Shown here one piece after another: positions 7,911 to 17,524 of a stretch of 64,000 nt of DNA. The notes beneath the pieces were generated by a model. That model had not been told where the DNA came from, ran no database searches, and was given only the letters and a program-made list of their open reading frames with translations. Position numbers and translations under genes: made by a program. The stretch covers positions 56,372 through 120,371 of the forward strand of contig NZ_NPKJ01000058.1 in NCBI RefSeq assembly GCF_002284575.1, given 5' to 3'. Numbering within the stretch: position 1 is the stretch's first letter; every line of letters begins with the position of its first letter. Origin of the DNA: Mesorhizobium temperatum. GTDB lineage: Bacteria; Pseudomonadota; Alphaproteobacteria; Rhizobiales; Rhizobiaceae.

Positions 7911-8885
7911 ATGCGCAAGATCATTCTGGCCGCCATGCTTTTGGCATCCGCCATCGCAGGCGCTTCGGCTGCCGAAGGCAAGCTGGTCGTCTACACGAGC
8001 CAGCCCAACACCGACGCCCAGCAGACCGTCGATGCCTTCATGGCGAAATACCCCGCAGTCAAGGTCGAATGGGTGCGCGATGGAACGCCGAAGATCCTGG
8101 CCAGGCTGCGTGCCGAAATCGAAGCCGGCCAGCCGCAGGCGGACGTGCTTCTGATCGCCGACGTCGTGACCATGGAAGGGCTGAAGCAGGAAGGCCGGCT
8201 GCTCGCCTATGCCGAGGCTGATGTCTCCGGCATCGAGGCTGCGCTCTACGACAAGGACAAGACCTATTTCTCGACCAAGCTGATCACCACCGGCATCGTC
8301 TACAACACCAAGGCACCCTTCGTGCCGGCAAGCTGGGAAGATCTCACCAAGCCGGAGGCGAAGGGCCTTGTCGCGATGCCCAGCCCGCTGACCTCGGGTG
8401 CTGCAATGATCCACACCGTGACGCTGACCGGCAACCTGCCGCAAGGCTGGGACTATTACGACGCGCTCGCCAGGAACGGCGCCCAGGCAAGCGGCGGCAA
8501 TGGCGACGTGCTGAAGGCCGTCAGCGGCGGCGACAAGCTGTTCGGTATGATCGTCGACTACATGCCCATTCGCGAGAAGGCCAAGGGTGCGCCCGTCGAG
8601 TTCGTATTCCCCAGGGAAGGTGTCTCGGCCGTCACCGAGCCGGTCGCCATCCTGTCCACGGCCAAGAACGCCGACGCCGCCAAGGCCTTCGTCGATTTCC
8701 TGTTGTCCAAGGACGGACAGCAAGCCGCCGCCAAGATGGGCTACATTCCGGCGCGCGCCGATATTGCCTTGCCGGCCGGCTATCCCGACCGCTCGTCGAT
8801 CAAGGTGCTGGGCTATGATGCGGCCGCCGCGCTCGCCAACGACGCCGCCAACAAGGAAAAGTTCGGCGCCGTGATGAGCCAGTAG
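7911..8885 (+). CDS. periplasmic binding protein of a ferric-type ABC importer (AfuA/FbpA-like)
   Basis: A 324-residue protein with a signal peptide ending in GASAA and the core VVYTSQPNTDAQQTVDAF that opens the mature domain of ferric iron, AfuA and some phosphonate or putrescine binding proteins. The region VTEPVAILSTAKNADAAKAFVDFLLS near residue 245 is also typical. Family members bind Fe3+ or small anionic ligands; the Tyr pair of true FbpA proteins cannot be confirmed here, so the ligand is open. Fifteen bases separate it from the permease gene. Confidence 0.75.
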   Translation: MRKIILAAMLLASAIAGASAAEGKLVVYTSQPNTDAQQTVDAFMAKYPAVKVEWVRDGTPKILARLRAEIEAGQPQADVLLIADVVTMEGLKQEGRLLAYAEADVSGIEAALYDKDKTYFSTKLITTGIVYNTKAPFVPASWEDLTKPEAKGLVAMPSPLTSGAAMIHTVTLTGNLPQGWDYYDALARNGAQASGGNGDVLKAVSGGDKLFGMIVDYMPIREKAKGAPVEFVFPREGVSAVTEPVAILSTAKNADAAKAFVDFLLSKDGQQAAAKMGYIPARADIALPAGYPDRSSIKVLGYDAAAALANDAANKEKFGAVMSQ

Positions 8886-8900
8886 CCAGCCCGTTAGCCA

Positions 8901-10640
8901 GTGGTGTCATCCGCGCCGGATATCCTCCCCGGGCGGTCCGTGCCGGCTCGGCGCGGGCCCGGGGTGCGGGCCACGTCAGGGTTTCGCGCGTCGGCGCTCG
9001 CCGTTCTACTGGTCATCGCTCTGCTCAGTCTGCTGCCGATGGTCAGGCTCCTCGTCGCGGCCGTCGCGCCGGGCGGCGAACTCGACTTCGGCGCATTCGC
9101 CGAACGCCTGGCCAAGCCCGCCGCCTTTCGGGCGATGTGGCATACGCTGGATACTGCTTTTTTCGGCGCCGTGCTGGCGGTCTGCCTCGGCAGCCCCTTT
9201 GCCGTCGCCATCACGATGACCGACCTGCCGGGACGAAAGCCCCTCGGATTCCTGCTTTTGCTGCCGCTGATGATCGCGCCACAGGTCACCGCTTTGTCGT
9301 GGCTGCATCTGTTTGGCCCATCCAGCACGCTTCTCGGCATGGTCGGCATCGCGCCTCCGCCAGGAACACCCAATCCGATGCTTGGCCGCAACGGCATCAT
9401 CCTGCTTTACGCCGTCCAGCATGCACCGATCGTCTTCATCACGCTGCGGGCCGGACTAGCGCAGATTCCTCGCGATCTCGTCGAGGCGGCCAGGGCCTCC
9501 GGCGCCAGGCCGCTATCCGTGCTGTGGACCATCGTCCTGCCGGTTGTGCGTCCATATATCGTGGCTGCGGCGGCACTCGCCTTCGTTTCGGGCGTCGGCA
9601 ATTTCGGCATCCCCGCTTTGCTCGGAATGCCGGTCAACTATCTGACGCTGCCGACGCTGATCTATCAGGACCTGTCGAGCTTCGGGCCCGGTGTCCTGCC
9701 GCAGATCACGGCGCTGTCGGTGCTGGTCGGCGTGCTGGCGCTGGCCGGCGTTGCTTGCCAGTCGCTGGCTTTGCGTGGCGCCGCTCACCGCTTTACTTCA
9801 GGCACGCCGGCGCGTTTCGAGCTCGGGCGCTACCGCCTGTTGCTGGCCTGTCTCGGTTGGCTGGTGATCGGTTTCATCCTTGTGCTTCCGGCTTCCGCGC
9901 TGCTGGCAACGTCGCTCGTCCCGTCCTTCGGTGTGCCGCTGGGCTGGCAAACGATGACCGCGTCCAATTATTCCGAGGTTCTGGTCGGCCAGGCTTCAAC
10001 CGTCCGTGCCTTCCGCAATTCCCTTCTGTTTGCCGGCAGCGCAGCACTGATCCTCGCCATCGGCGTCATACCGGTGACCGTCACCCTCGAACGGCTCGGC
10101 CGGCGTTGGCAGCGTCTGCTCAGCGGCATCGTCGACCTGCCCTATGCGGTTCCCGGCGTCGTGCTTGCCATTGCCTGCATTCTGTTGTTCCTGCGCCCGC
10201 TGCCGCTGGTCGGCAGCCTCTATGCAACAGCCTCGATCATTATAGTCGCCTATGCGATGCGGTTTTTCACGCTTGCCTTGAAACCGGTGGCGACCGCGGT
10301 CGGGCAGATTTCACGCGATCTCGACGAGGCGGCGGCGGTGTCGGGAGCCGGCTCGCTGCGCCGGCTTGCAACCATTACCGCGCCGCTCGCCGCACCGGCA
10401 GCGGTGGCGGGCGGACTGCTGGTCTTCATGAGCGCCTTCAACGAACTGACGGTCTCGGCCTTGCTCTGGTCGAGCGGCAACGAGACGTTGGGCGTGGTGC
10501 TGTTCAGCCTCGAGGAAGCAGGCTTGGGAACGCAGGCAGCCGCGATCGCCATTTCCACGATTGCCATTGTCGTCGTCCTGCTGCTTGTGCTCGACAGGTT
10601 CGGGCGGCGGCTTCCGGCAGGCGTCTTGCCCTGGCGGTAA
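8901..10640 (+). CDS. two-domain ABC permease, FbpB/AfuB type
   Basis: A 579-residue membrane protein containing two copies of the binding-protein-dependent permease domain. Each has the EAA loop that docks the ATPase: DLVEAARASGARPLSVLW near residue 195 and DLDEAAAVSGAGSLRRL near residue 475. About 12 membrane spans are expected. This fused form is typical of Fe3+ and related importers. It starts at GTG 8901, with a second GTG directly after; the N-terminal 30 residues are charged and cytoplasmic. Confidence 0.8.
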   Translation: MVSSAPDILPGRSVPARRGPGVRATSGFRASALAVLLVIALLSLLPMVRLLVAAVAPGGELDFGAFAERLAKPAAFRAMWHTLDTAFFGAVLAVCLGSPFAVAITMTDLPGRKPLGFLLLLPLMIAPQVTALSWLHLFGPSSTLLGMVGIAPPPGTPNPMLGRNGIILLYAVQHAPIVFITLRAGLAQIPRDLVEAARASGARPLSVLWTIVLPVVRPYIVAAAALAFVSGVGNFGIPALLGMPVNYLTLPTLIYQDLSSFGPGVLPQITALSVLVGVLALAGVACQSLALRGAAHRFTSGTPARFELGRYRLLLACLGWLVIGFILVLPASALLATSLVPSFGVPLGWQTMTASNYSEVLVGQASTVRAFRNSLLFAGSAALILAIGVIPVTVTLERLGRRWQRLLSGIVDLPYAVPGVVLAIACILLFLRPLPLVGSLYATASIIIVAYAMRFFTLALKPVATAVGQISRDLDEAAAVSGAGSLRRLATITAPLAAPAAVAGGLLVFMSAFNELTVSALLWSSGNETLGVVLFSLEEAGLGTQAAAIAISTIAIVVVLLLVLDRFGRRLPAGVLPWR

Positions 10641-10646
10641 GCAGCG

Positions 10647-11705
10647 TCAGGCGCCTGGAATGATCCAGGCGTCCGAGACGGTCAAATGCACTCTCTGGCC
10701 GACTGCAATTGCCTCGGTGCTGTCAATCAGCAGTTCCTGCCCCGGGTCCTGTCCTGGCAGCATCGGCAAGGCCAGCCGTACCTCATGGACCGGGCCGCGA
10801 TAGATGCTGTCGAGCACCGTCGCCGGCATGCCTTCAGGTGAAATCCGCAGCGCTTCCGGCCGCAGCAGGATTTTCACCGGCCCAGCCGATGTCCCGGCAC
10901 TCCGCACCATGAGGCGATGCCCTGCTATGTCGACTGTCGCGCTTCCTTCGGCGTGATCGATCGCTAGGCCCGCAACGATAGACCCGCGACCAACGAAGCC
11001 AGCAACCGTGGCATTGGCCGGCGCGCGATAGACCTCCTGCGGCGCGGCCGCCTGCAGCACCTTGCCTTCGCTCATGATGGCAACGCGGTCGGCCAGCGCC
11101 AGGGCCTCGGCCTGGTCGTGGGTGACGTAGACGATGGTGGCGCCGGTGCGGCGGTGGATGTCGCGAAACGCGTCGACCATCGACGAGCGCAGATGCATGT
11201 CGAGATTGGCGAGCGGTTCATCGAACAGGATAATTTTGGCGTCGGCAACGAGGCAGCGCGCCAGCGCCACACGCTGGCGCTGGCCGCCGGACAGTTCCTC
11301 GATACGGCGGCTTTCAAATCCGTTGAGCCCAACGATATCGAGAACCGCGCCGACACGGCCGGCGATCTCGCCTCGTTTGACATGCCGGGCTCTCAGCGGA
11401 TAGGCGACGTTTTCAGCGACATCCATATGCGGCCAGAGTGCGTAGGACTGGAAGACGACCCCAACGCCGCGCGCTTCCGGCGGCACCTGCTGCTGCGGAT
11501 CGGCCATCAATTCGTCGCCAAAGAGCACGCGGCCTTCGCTTGGCGCCTCGAAGCCGGCGATCAACCTCAGCATCGTGGTCTTGCCGCAACCGGACGGACC
11601 GAGCAGCGCGGTGAACGAGCCCGCCGCAAACTCGAGCGAAACGGCGTCCAGCGCGGCGGTTTCGTTGAACCGCTTGGTGAGGCGCTCCACCCTGATTTCG
11701 CTCAT
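10647..11705 (-). CDS. ABC transporter ATPase, FbpC/PotA type
   Basis: 352 residues with Walker A GPSGCGKTT, Q-loop VFQSYALWPHMDV, signature ELSGGQRQRVALAR, Walker B IILFDEPLANLD and a C-terminal TOBE domain. It is the natural partner of the binding protein and permease at 7911-10640, but lies on the opposite strand, tail to tail with the permease with six bases between stops. It must therefore be expressed from its own promoter near 11.75 kb, which is unusual for an importer subunit. Confidence 0.8.
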   Translation of the reverse strand: MSEIRVERLTKRFNETAALDAVSLEFAAGSFTALLGPSGCGKTTMLRLIAGFEAPSEGRVLFGDELMADPQQQVPPEARGVGVVFQSYALWPHMDVAENVAYPLRARHVKRGEIAGRVGAVLDIVGLNGFESRRIEELSGGQRQRVALARCLVADAKIILFDEPLANLDMHLRSSMVDAFRDIHRRTGATIVYVTHDQAEALALADRVAIMSEGKVLQAAAPQEVYRAPANATVAGFVGRGSIVAGLAIDHAEGSATVDIAGHRLMVRSAGTSAGPVKILLRPEALRISPEGMPATVLDSIYRGPVHEVRLALPMLPGQDPGQELLIDSTEAIAVGQRVHLTVSDAWIIPGA

Positions 11706-11919
11706 GCTTTACCCATCGGTATATCATTGCGCCCTGTGCCGGCCGCTCGCACGGCCGTTGCATGACCAGGCCGGCAATACGTTGGAAATCTGGCCATGAC
11801 AATGATGCAGGCGGCCCGCGAGATCAGGATTCCCGCAACGCAGCTGCCTCGATGGGCAGGCATCAATGTCGAGAGGGATGTGTCTTGCCGCAGGTGCTTC
11901 GCCCGGCCTACGCGGCAAT

Positions 11920-12456
11920 CTATCCCGCGATCTCCAGCAAGGACGATACCAGCAACCGGCGTTCGTCGACCGAAAGAACATCCGAATCGAACAAGTTCAT
12001 GCTGCGAAGTCCTTCGATGGCGAGGTAGCAGACCAGCAGCGCCTTGAGGTCCGGCGTCTCTCCCTTGAGGCGCTCGAAAACCTGCCGCCTGAACGATTTT
12101 ATCGGTGTCAGGAAATCGGGATCCTCGGCGATCGCTGAAAATATCCAGGAAGCCGACGGTTTCGATTCCGCGGCATGTTCGGCCGAAAGCTTGATGTAAG
12201 TCGCAAGCGGGCTTTCGCCGCCGACGCCGGCCGTGCGGGCGGACTCCAGCGCCTGCTCGAAGGCGCGCAGGTAATCCTCCACCAGCGCCTGCATAAGTTT
12301 CGCCTTGGTCGGGAAATTGTACAGCAAGCCGCCTTTCGACACGCCGGCTCGGCTGGCGACGGCGTCCAGCGACAGGCTGCCGGGGCCCGTCTCGCGTGCC
12401 ACATCGGCGGCGGCGGCGAGAATCTTATCACGCGAATTTGCTCTGCGGGCCTTCAT
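11920..12456 (-). CDS. TetR family repressor
   Basis: 178 residues with an N-terminal helix-turn-helix (residues ~9-52, SRDKILAAAADVARE followed by VASRAGVSKGGLLYNFPTK) and a C-terminal ligand-binding half of usual length. It is divergent from the RND adaptor gene, and a 7-2-7 inverted repeat lies in the shared promoter region. That arrangement is typical of local TetR repressors of efflux pumps induced by the pump's substrates. Confidence 0.85.
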   Translation of the reverse strand: MKARRANSRDKILAAAADVARETGPGSLSLDAVASRAGVSKGGLLYNFPTKAKLMQALVEDYLRAFEQALESARTAGVGGESPLATYIKLSAEHAAESKPSASWIFSAIAEDPDFLTPIKSFRRQVFERLKGETPDLKALLVCYLAIEGLRSMNLFDSDVLSVDERRLLVSSLLEIAG

Positions 12457-12489
12457 CAGTCGCTCCCCATTTCATTAGCCTACGCGGAA

Positions 12490-12519
12490 TTGACAATACC
12501 GTCCAGACGGTACAGTAAG
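12490..12519 (+). promoter_or_regulatory. RND pump promoter with TetR operator
   Basis: TTGACA at 12490-12495 is a consensus -35. Between it and a weak -10 near 12514 lies TACCGTC-CA-GACGGTA (12497-12512), whose two 7-base arms are perfectly complementary. A repressor bound here would block the promoter of the RND genes and could also govern the tetR gene. The link to the adjacent TetR is inference from position. Confidence 0.65.
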
Positions 12520-12607
12520 ATCGCCGTCATTTGAAATCGGGACCAGTCACAGGTATGTGTTTCGGTCATCCGACTGTTATGCCGGGCCATGGCCAAGGGG
12601 ACTGTTC

Positions 12608-13873
12608 GTGATCAAGCGTTTTATCATTGCCTTCATTCTGCTTGTGCTGGTGTGCGGCGGCATCGTCGGCTGGCAGCTTTTCCGCGATAGGATGGCCCAG
12701 CAATTCTTCGCCACCATGAAGCCCCCGGCCGCGACCGTGTCGACGACAATCGTCAAGCCGACGAACTGGACGCCGGGCGTCGAGGCGATCGGCACTGTCA
12801 GTGCGGTCCGCGGCGTCGACCTGACCGTCGAAACCACCGGCATCGTCAAGGACATCCTGTTTCACGCCAATCAGAAGGTTGAAGCCAAGGCGGTTCTCCT
12901 TCAGCTCGACGATACCGCCGAGCGCGCCGATCTCGATGCGACGAAGGCGCAAGCAGCGCTCGACCAGACGGCGTTGACACGCGCCCTTGAATTGCAGAAA
13001 CGCGGTGTCGGCTCGGAATCGACGCTCGATACGGCGCGAGCAACCGCATCGGCTTCCACTTCGCGGGTCAACAGGCTGCAGGCGGTGCTCGATCAGAAGC
13101 TGCTGACAGCGCCCTTCGGCGGCACGGTGGGTATCCCCAGGATCGATCTCGGCCAGTATCTCTCACCCGGCACTTCCGTAGTGACCTTGCAGGATCTGGA
13201 GACGATGCGGGTCGATTTCTCGGTTCCCGAACAGCAGCTTCCGCTGCTGAAGATCGGCCAGAAGATTCGGCTAGGTATTGGCGACGGCGAGCTGCCGTTC
13301 GCCGGCACCATCCGCGGCATCGACCCCAAAATCGACCCGACCAGCCGGCTGGTGACGGTCAGGGCCGAGGTCGCCAACCCTGAAGGCAAGCTGACCCCTG
13401 GCCAGTTCGTTCAGGTGCGCGTCGAACTGCCCGAGGAAAACAACGTGCTGACGGTGCCGCAGACCGCGCTGACCTCCAGCCTCTACGGTGACTTCGTCTT
13501 TGTGGTGCGTCCGGCAAAGCCCGCCGCCGACAGCGGCGCCGCCCCTGCCGCCGCGGCCAACCCTGCAGAAACGCCCGCCACGGATAGTGCGAAGCCCGCG
13601 GCTGAAGCGCCCGCGGCAAAAACCGAGGAACAATCGGCTGCTAATCCGGCCGAGCCGACGGCGGAAGAGCAGAAGCCGCAGCTCGTGCTTGCCCAGTTGT
13701 TCGTCAAGCCAGGCCGCCGCAATGCCGGCCTGGTTGAGATCCTGGAAGGCATCGCGCCCGGCGACGAAGTCGTTACCGCCGGCCAGAACCGTCTTTCCAA
13801 CGGCATGTCCGTTGCCGTCGACAACACGATCGATCCGACCAAGCCGGCAAACCAGCAGGCAGCCCAGAAATGA
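12608..13873 (+). CDS. RND efflux periplasmic adaptor (membrane fusion protein)
   Basis: Start taken at GTG 12608, preceded by AAGGGGA, so that the protein begins MIKRFIIAFILLVLV, a single N-terminal membrane anchor. A barrel/lipoyl region (VEAIGTVSAVRGVDLTVE), a short alpha-hairpin and a beta-barrel with LTAPFGGTVG follow, as in MexH/AcrA-type adaptors. Between about residues 315 and 375 there is a low-complexity Ala/Pro/Glu-rich insert that most relatives lack, followed by the membrane-proximal domain. It connects the inner-membrane pump to an outer-membrane channel not encoded here. Its stop overlaps the pump ATG. Confidence 0.85.
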   Translation: MIKRFIIAFILLVLVCGGIVGWQLFRDRMAQQFFATMKPPAATVSTTIVKPTNWTPGVEAIGTVSAVRGVDLTVETTGIVKDILFHANQKVEAKAVLLQLDDTAERADLDATKAQAALDQTALTRALELQKRGVGSESTLDTARATASASTSRVNRLQAVLDQKLLTAPFGGTVGIPRIDLGQYLSPGTSVVTLQDLETMRVDFSVPEQQLPLLKIGQKIRLGIGDGELPFAGTIRGIDPKIDPTSRLVTVRAEVANPEGKLTPGQFVQVRVELPEENNVLTVPQTALTSSLYGDFVFVVRPAKPAADSGAAPAAAANPAETPATDSAKPAAEAPAAKTEEQSAANPAEPTAEEQKPQLVLAQLFVKPGRRNAGLVEILEGIAPGDEVVTAGQNRLSNGMSVAVDNTIDPTKPANQQAAQK

Positions 13874-16800
13874 GCTTCTCCGACATCTTCATTCGCCGTC
13901 CGGTCCTTTCGACCGTGCTCGCCTTGATGATCCTGCTTCTGGGTTTCCAGGGCATCTTCAGCCTCTCGATCCGGCAGTATCCGGAGGTCGAAGAAACGGC
14001 CATCACGATCACCACGGCCTATCCCGGCGCCAGCGCCGACCTGATCCAGGGGTTCATTTCCGCGCCGATCGCCCGTGCCGTCGCTTCGACCGAAAACATC
14101 GATTATGTCACATCGGCGAGCCGGGCGTCCTCCAGCACCGTGACGGTGCAGATGAAACTCGGCTCCAACCCCGACGTCGCGCTGAACGAAGTCCTCTCGA
14201 AGGTACAAGGTGTGCGCGGCGACCTGCCGGACGAGTCCGAAGACCCGGTTATCGTCAAGGGCACCGGCGAGCAGTTCGCGATGATGTATATCTCGATGCA
14301 GAATCCGAACATGACGCCGGAACAGCTCACCGAATATATCGAGCGCGTCGTGCGGCCGCGCATGTCGACGGTCGAGGGTGTCGCCGACGTGCAGATCTTC
14401 GGGGCCGCCGAATATTCGATGCGCGTCTGGATCGACCCGATCAAACTGGCAGCGCGCGGCGTGACGGCGTCGGAAGTGCTGACCGCCATCAACGAATCGA
14501 ATTTCCTGTCAGCACCCGGCAACACCGAAAACGAATACGTCGCCTCCTCGATTACCGTTCGCTCGACGCTGCAGACGCCGGAAGCTTTCGCCGCTCTTCC
14601 GCTCCGATCGAAGGACGGCAATGTGGTGAGGCTGCGCGACGTGGCGCGCGTCGAGCTCGCCGCGGCGAACACCGACACCAGGGTCACTTTCAACGGCAAG
14701 CCCGGCATCTTCCTCGCCATCTTTCCGACGCCGGCCGCCAATCCGCTGACGACAGCGGAGGCGATCCACGAAATCGTGCCGACGATCCAGGAGACGCTGC
14801 CGCAAGGCATGACGATCGAGATCGTCTACGATTCGACTGAGCAGATCAGCGCATCGATCGAGGAGGTGTTCAAGACCATCGGCGAGGCAGTCGCCATCGT
14901 CATCGTCGTCATCCTGCTCTTCCTCGGCTCGTTCCGCTCGGTGCTGATGCCGATCGTGACCATTCCGCTGTCACTGATCGGCGTCTGTTTCCTGCTGTTT
15001 TCGCTGGGCTATTCGATCAACCTTTTGTCGTTGCTGGCCATGGTGCTGGCGATCGGCCTCGTCGTTGACGATGCCATCGTGGTGGTGGAAAACATTCACC
15101 GCCATATGGAGGAAGACGGTTTGTCGCCGATGCAGGCGGCGTTCAATGGAATGCGGGAGATCTCGTCCGCCGTCGTCGCCATGACGATAACGCTGGCCGC
15201 CGTGTTCGCGCCGCTGGCCTTCACCGGCGGCCTGACCGGCGCGCTGTTTCGCGAATTCGCGGTGACGCTTGCCGGCTCGGTGGTGCTTTCGGGTGTCGTC
15301 GCCCTCACCATCACGCCGATGATGTCGGCACGCATCCTGAGGGCCGGCTCGCACAGCCGCTTCCAGCGCATTGTCGACACCACATTCAGGCGCGTCGAAA
15401 ACGTCTATGAGCGGCTGGTCAGCGGCTCGTTGAAATACCGCCCGGTGACGCTGATGATCGTCATCGCACTGGTCGCCACGACCGGCTTCATGTTCACCAA
15501 GACCGCGAGCGAACTGGCACCGGAAGAAGACCAGGGCTTCTTGCTGTCTATTGTGAATGCGCCGCGCTATGCCACGTCGGACTACACCGAAACCTATGTG
15601 AACCAGATTCTCGGGCTGATGAATGATATCCCCGAAACCAGGGCGCGGTTCTCCGCCGTTGCGTTCCAAGGCCCGACGAACAACGCCTTCGTCGGCTTCG
15701 CATTCAAAGACTGGGCCGAGCGCGCGCGCAGCTCGAAGGAACTTCAGGAAGACATCACGGGTCGCCTCAGCAAGGTTGCGGGCGTCGAAGCTTTCGTCTT
15801 CGCCCCGCCGACGCTGCCCGGCTCCGGCGGCGGCCTGCCGGTCACGATGGTGGTGCGCTCGACCGGCGATGCCTCGCAGGTGTACGAGGCGGCTGAGGAC
15901 ATCAAGAACAAGGCGCAGGCCTCCGGTCGCTTCCTCGCCGTGCAGAATTCGATGTCCTACGACGCGCCGCAAGTGACGGTGACGATCGACCGCGACCGCG
16001 CCGCGGCGCTCAACCTGCCGATCGCCGACATCGGCCGGACGCTGACCCTCTTGGTCGGTGGCGCCGAAGTGGCGCAATTCGACCGCGAATCCAACAGCTA
16101 CGACATCATCCCGCAGGTGCCGCAGAACTTCCGCGACAACCCTGAAAAGCTGGCCGAGTATTTCGTGCGCAGCGCGTCGGGCGAGATGGTGCCGCTCTCG
16201 GCGGTGGTGAAGATCTCGACCAACGCCTCGCCGGCCGTGATCGAGCAGTTCAACCAATTGAACTCCGCCACGATTTCCGCTCTGCCATTGCCCACCCTAA
16301 CCACCGGTGACGGGCTGAGGACCATCGAGGACATCGCCAGGGAAAGCCTGCCCGACACGTTCTTCATCGACTACACCGGCCAGTCGCGGCAGGAGAAGGA
16401 ACAGGGCTACACGATCATCATCGCCTTCGCGGCAGCCGTTCTCGTCATCTATCTGGTGCTGGCGGCGCAGTTCGAAAGCTTCCGCGATCCGCTGATCATC
16501 ATGATGTCGGTGCCGCTGTCGATCTTCGGCGCGATCGTGCCGCTCAATCTGGGGCTGGGAACGCTCAACATCTACACGCAGGTCGGCCTGATCACGCTAA
16601 TCGGCCTGATCACCAAGCATGGCATTCTTCTGGTCGAGTTCGCCAACCAGCAGCGCGAGCACCACGGGATGCGGCGGCGCGATGCGATCGTCGCCTCGGC
16701 CAGGGTGCGGCTGAGGCCGATCCTGATGACGACCGCTGCGATGGCGCTCGGCGTGGTGCCGCTGATCATCTCCAGCGGCGCGGGTGCGGCAGCGCGCTAT

Positions 16801-16953
16801 TCGATGGGCCTGGTGATCTTCACCGGCATTCTGGTGGGGACCATGTTCACCCTGTTCGTGGTGCCGATGTTCTACACCTTCATTGCCAGCAAGGACCTGC
16901 CGCATCACGCCGAGAAGCCGGACCCGAAGCTGATGCCGGCGCCGGTTGATTGA
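13870..16953 (+). CDS. RND family multidrug efflux transporter
   Basis: 1027 residues, full length for hydrophobe/amphiphile RND pumps. The N-terminal FIRRPVLSTVLALMILLLG membrane segment, the two large periplasmic loops and the transmembrane helix 4 motif GLVVDDAIVVVENIHRH, whose two Asp residues carry protons, are visible. It exchanges protons for substrates across the inner membrane. ATGA overlap with the adaptor gene and a terminator six bases after its stop define a two-gene operon under the divergent TetR. No outer-membrane factor gene is adjacent. Confidence 0.9.
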   Translation: MSFSDIFIRRPVLSTVLALMILLLGFQGIFSLSIRQYPEVEETAITITTAYPGASADLIQGFISAPIARAVASTENIDYVTSASRASSSTVTVQMKLGSNPDVALNEVLSKVQGVRGDLPDESEDPVIVKGTGEQFAMMYISMQNPNMTPEQLTEYIERVVRPRMSTVEGVADVQIFGAAEYSMRVWIDPIKLAARGVTASEVLTAINESNFLSAPGNTENEYVASSITVRSTLQTPEAFAALPLRSKDGNVVRLRDVARVELAAANTDTRVTFNGKPGIFLAIFPTPAANPLTTAEAIHEIVPTIQETLPQGMTIEIVYDSTEQISASIEEVFKTIGEAVAIVIVVILLFLGSFRSVLMPIVTIPLSLIGVCFLLFSLGYSINLLSLLAMVLAIGLVVDDAIVVVENIHRHMEEDGLSPMQAAFNGMREISSAVVAMTITLAAVFAPLAFTGGLTGALFREFAVTLAGSVVLSGVVALTITPMMSARILRAGSHSRFQRIVDTTFRRVENVYERLVSGSLKYRPVTLMIVIALVATTGFMFTKTASELAPEEDQGFLLSIVNAPRYATSDYTETYVNQILGLMNDIPETRARFSAVAFQGPTNNAFVGFAFKDWAERARSSKELQEDITGRLSKVAGVEAFVFAPPTLPGSGGGLPVTMVVRSTGDASQVYEAAEDIKNKAQASGRFLAVQNSMSYDAPQVTVTIDRDRAAALNLPIADIGRTLTLLVGGAEVAQFDRESNSYDIIPQVPQNFRDNPEKLAEYFVRSASGEMVPLSAVVKISTNASPAVIEQFNQLNSATISALPLPTLTTGDGLRTIEDIARESLPDTFFIDYTGQSRQEKEQGYTIIIAFAAAVLVIYLVLAAQFESFRDPLIIMMSVPLSIFGAIVPLNLGLGTLNIYTQVGLITLIGLITKHGILLVEFANQQREHHGMRRRDAIVASARVRLRPILMTTAAMALGVVPLIISSGAGAAARYSMGLVIFTGILVGTMFTLFVVPMFYTFIASKDLPHHAEKPDPKLMPAPVD

Positions 16954-16958
16954 TTGAC

Positions 16959-16986
16959 AAAAGGCCGGAAATTTCCGGCCTTTTTC
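16959..16986 (+). terminator. rho-independent terminator after the RND operon
   Basis: AAGGCCGGAAATTTCCGGCC forms a near-perfect stem with almost no loop, followed by TTTTTC. It sits directly after the pump stop codon. Confidence 0.85.
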
Positions 16987-17050
16987 TTGGGCAGCAATGT
17001 GTCCGACCCGCAATGTATTTATACCCGGCAGGCGGATCGTCTTTGCTTAT

Positions 17051-17524
17051 CTATTTGACGATGACGATCCTGGTATTGGCCGGACCGAAAATCTCGACAA
17101 GCTGGTAGAAATCGGCGGCGTTGTCCGGATGCAGCCGCACGCAGCCATGCGAGGCCGGGCGGCCGAGACGCTTGACGAAATTGGTCGCATGAACGGCATA
17201 GCCACCCTTGAAGAACACCGAATGCGGCATCGGCGCGTTGTCGTATTTTCTTGAATACCACATTTGGTGCATGCGGGTCGGCTTGAACGAGCCGGTCGGC
17301 GTGACATGCGCCCTGTCGCCGGTCGAGACCTTCCACGCGAAGGTCGGCCGCCCGTCGACCAGGACTTCCATCGTCTGCTGCGAAAGCGAAATCCGCGCCA
17401 CGATCTGATTGGCTGCCCGGTTGGCGGCATGGGCAACGCCATTACCGACGCCGAGCAGAAGGGCCGCACCGGTGAGGACGGCGGCAGGGATGTTGATGAG
17501 CTTGGCAGAAATGGCAGTGCACAT
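17051..17524 (-). CDS. L,D-transpeptidase (YkuD domain)
   Basis: 157 residues with a signal peptide ending GVAHA and a YkuD catalytic domain. The motif HATNFVKRLGRPASHGCVRL near the C-terminus contains the catalytic His and Cys. These enzymes make 3-3 cross-links in peptidoglycan or attach proteins to it, in the periplasm. This is a small single-domain type without a peptidoglycan-binding module, common in multiple copies in rhizobia. Confidence 0.85.
   Translation of the reverse strand: MCTAISAKLINIPAAVLTGAALLLGVGNGVAHAANRAANQIVARISLSQQTMEVLVDGRPTFAWKVSTGDRAHVTPTGSFKPTRMHQMWYSRKYDNAPMPHSVFFKGGYAVHATNFVKRLGRPASHGCVRLHPDNAADFYQLVEIFGPANTRIVIVK

Noticed and set aside
13488..14840. 450-codon open frame within the RND genes
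   Set aside because: Off-frame reading of the adaptor and pump genes, Arg/Ser/Pro-rich, no domain.
14971..16257. 428-codon minus-strand frame
   Set aside because: Antisense to the RND pump, no ribosome binding site or domain.
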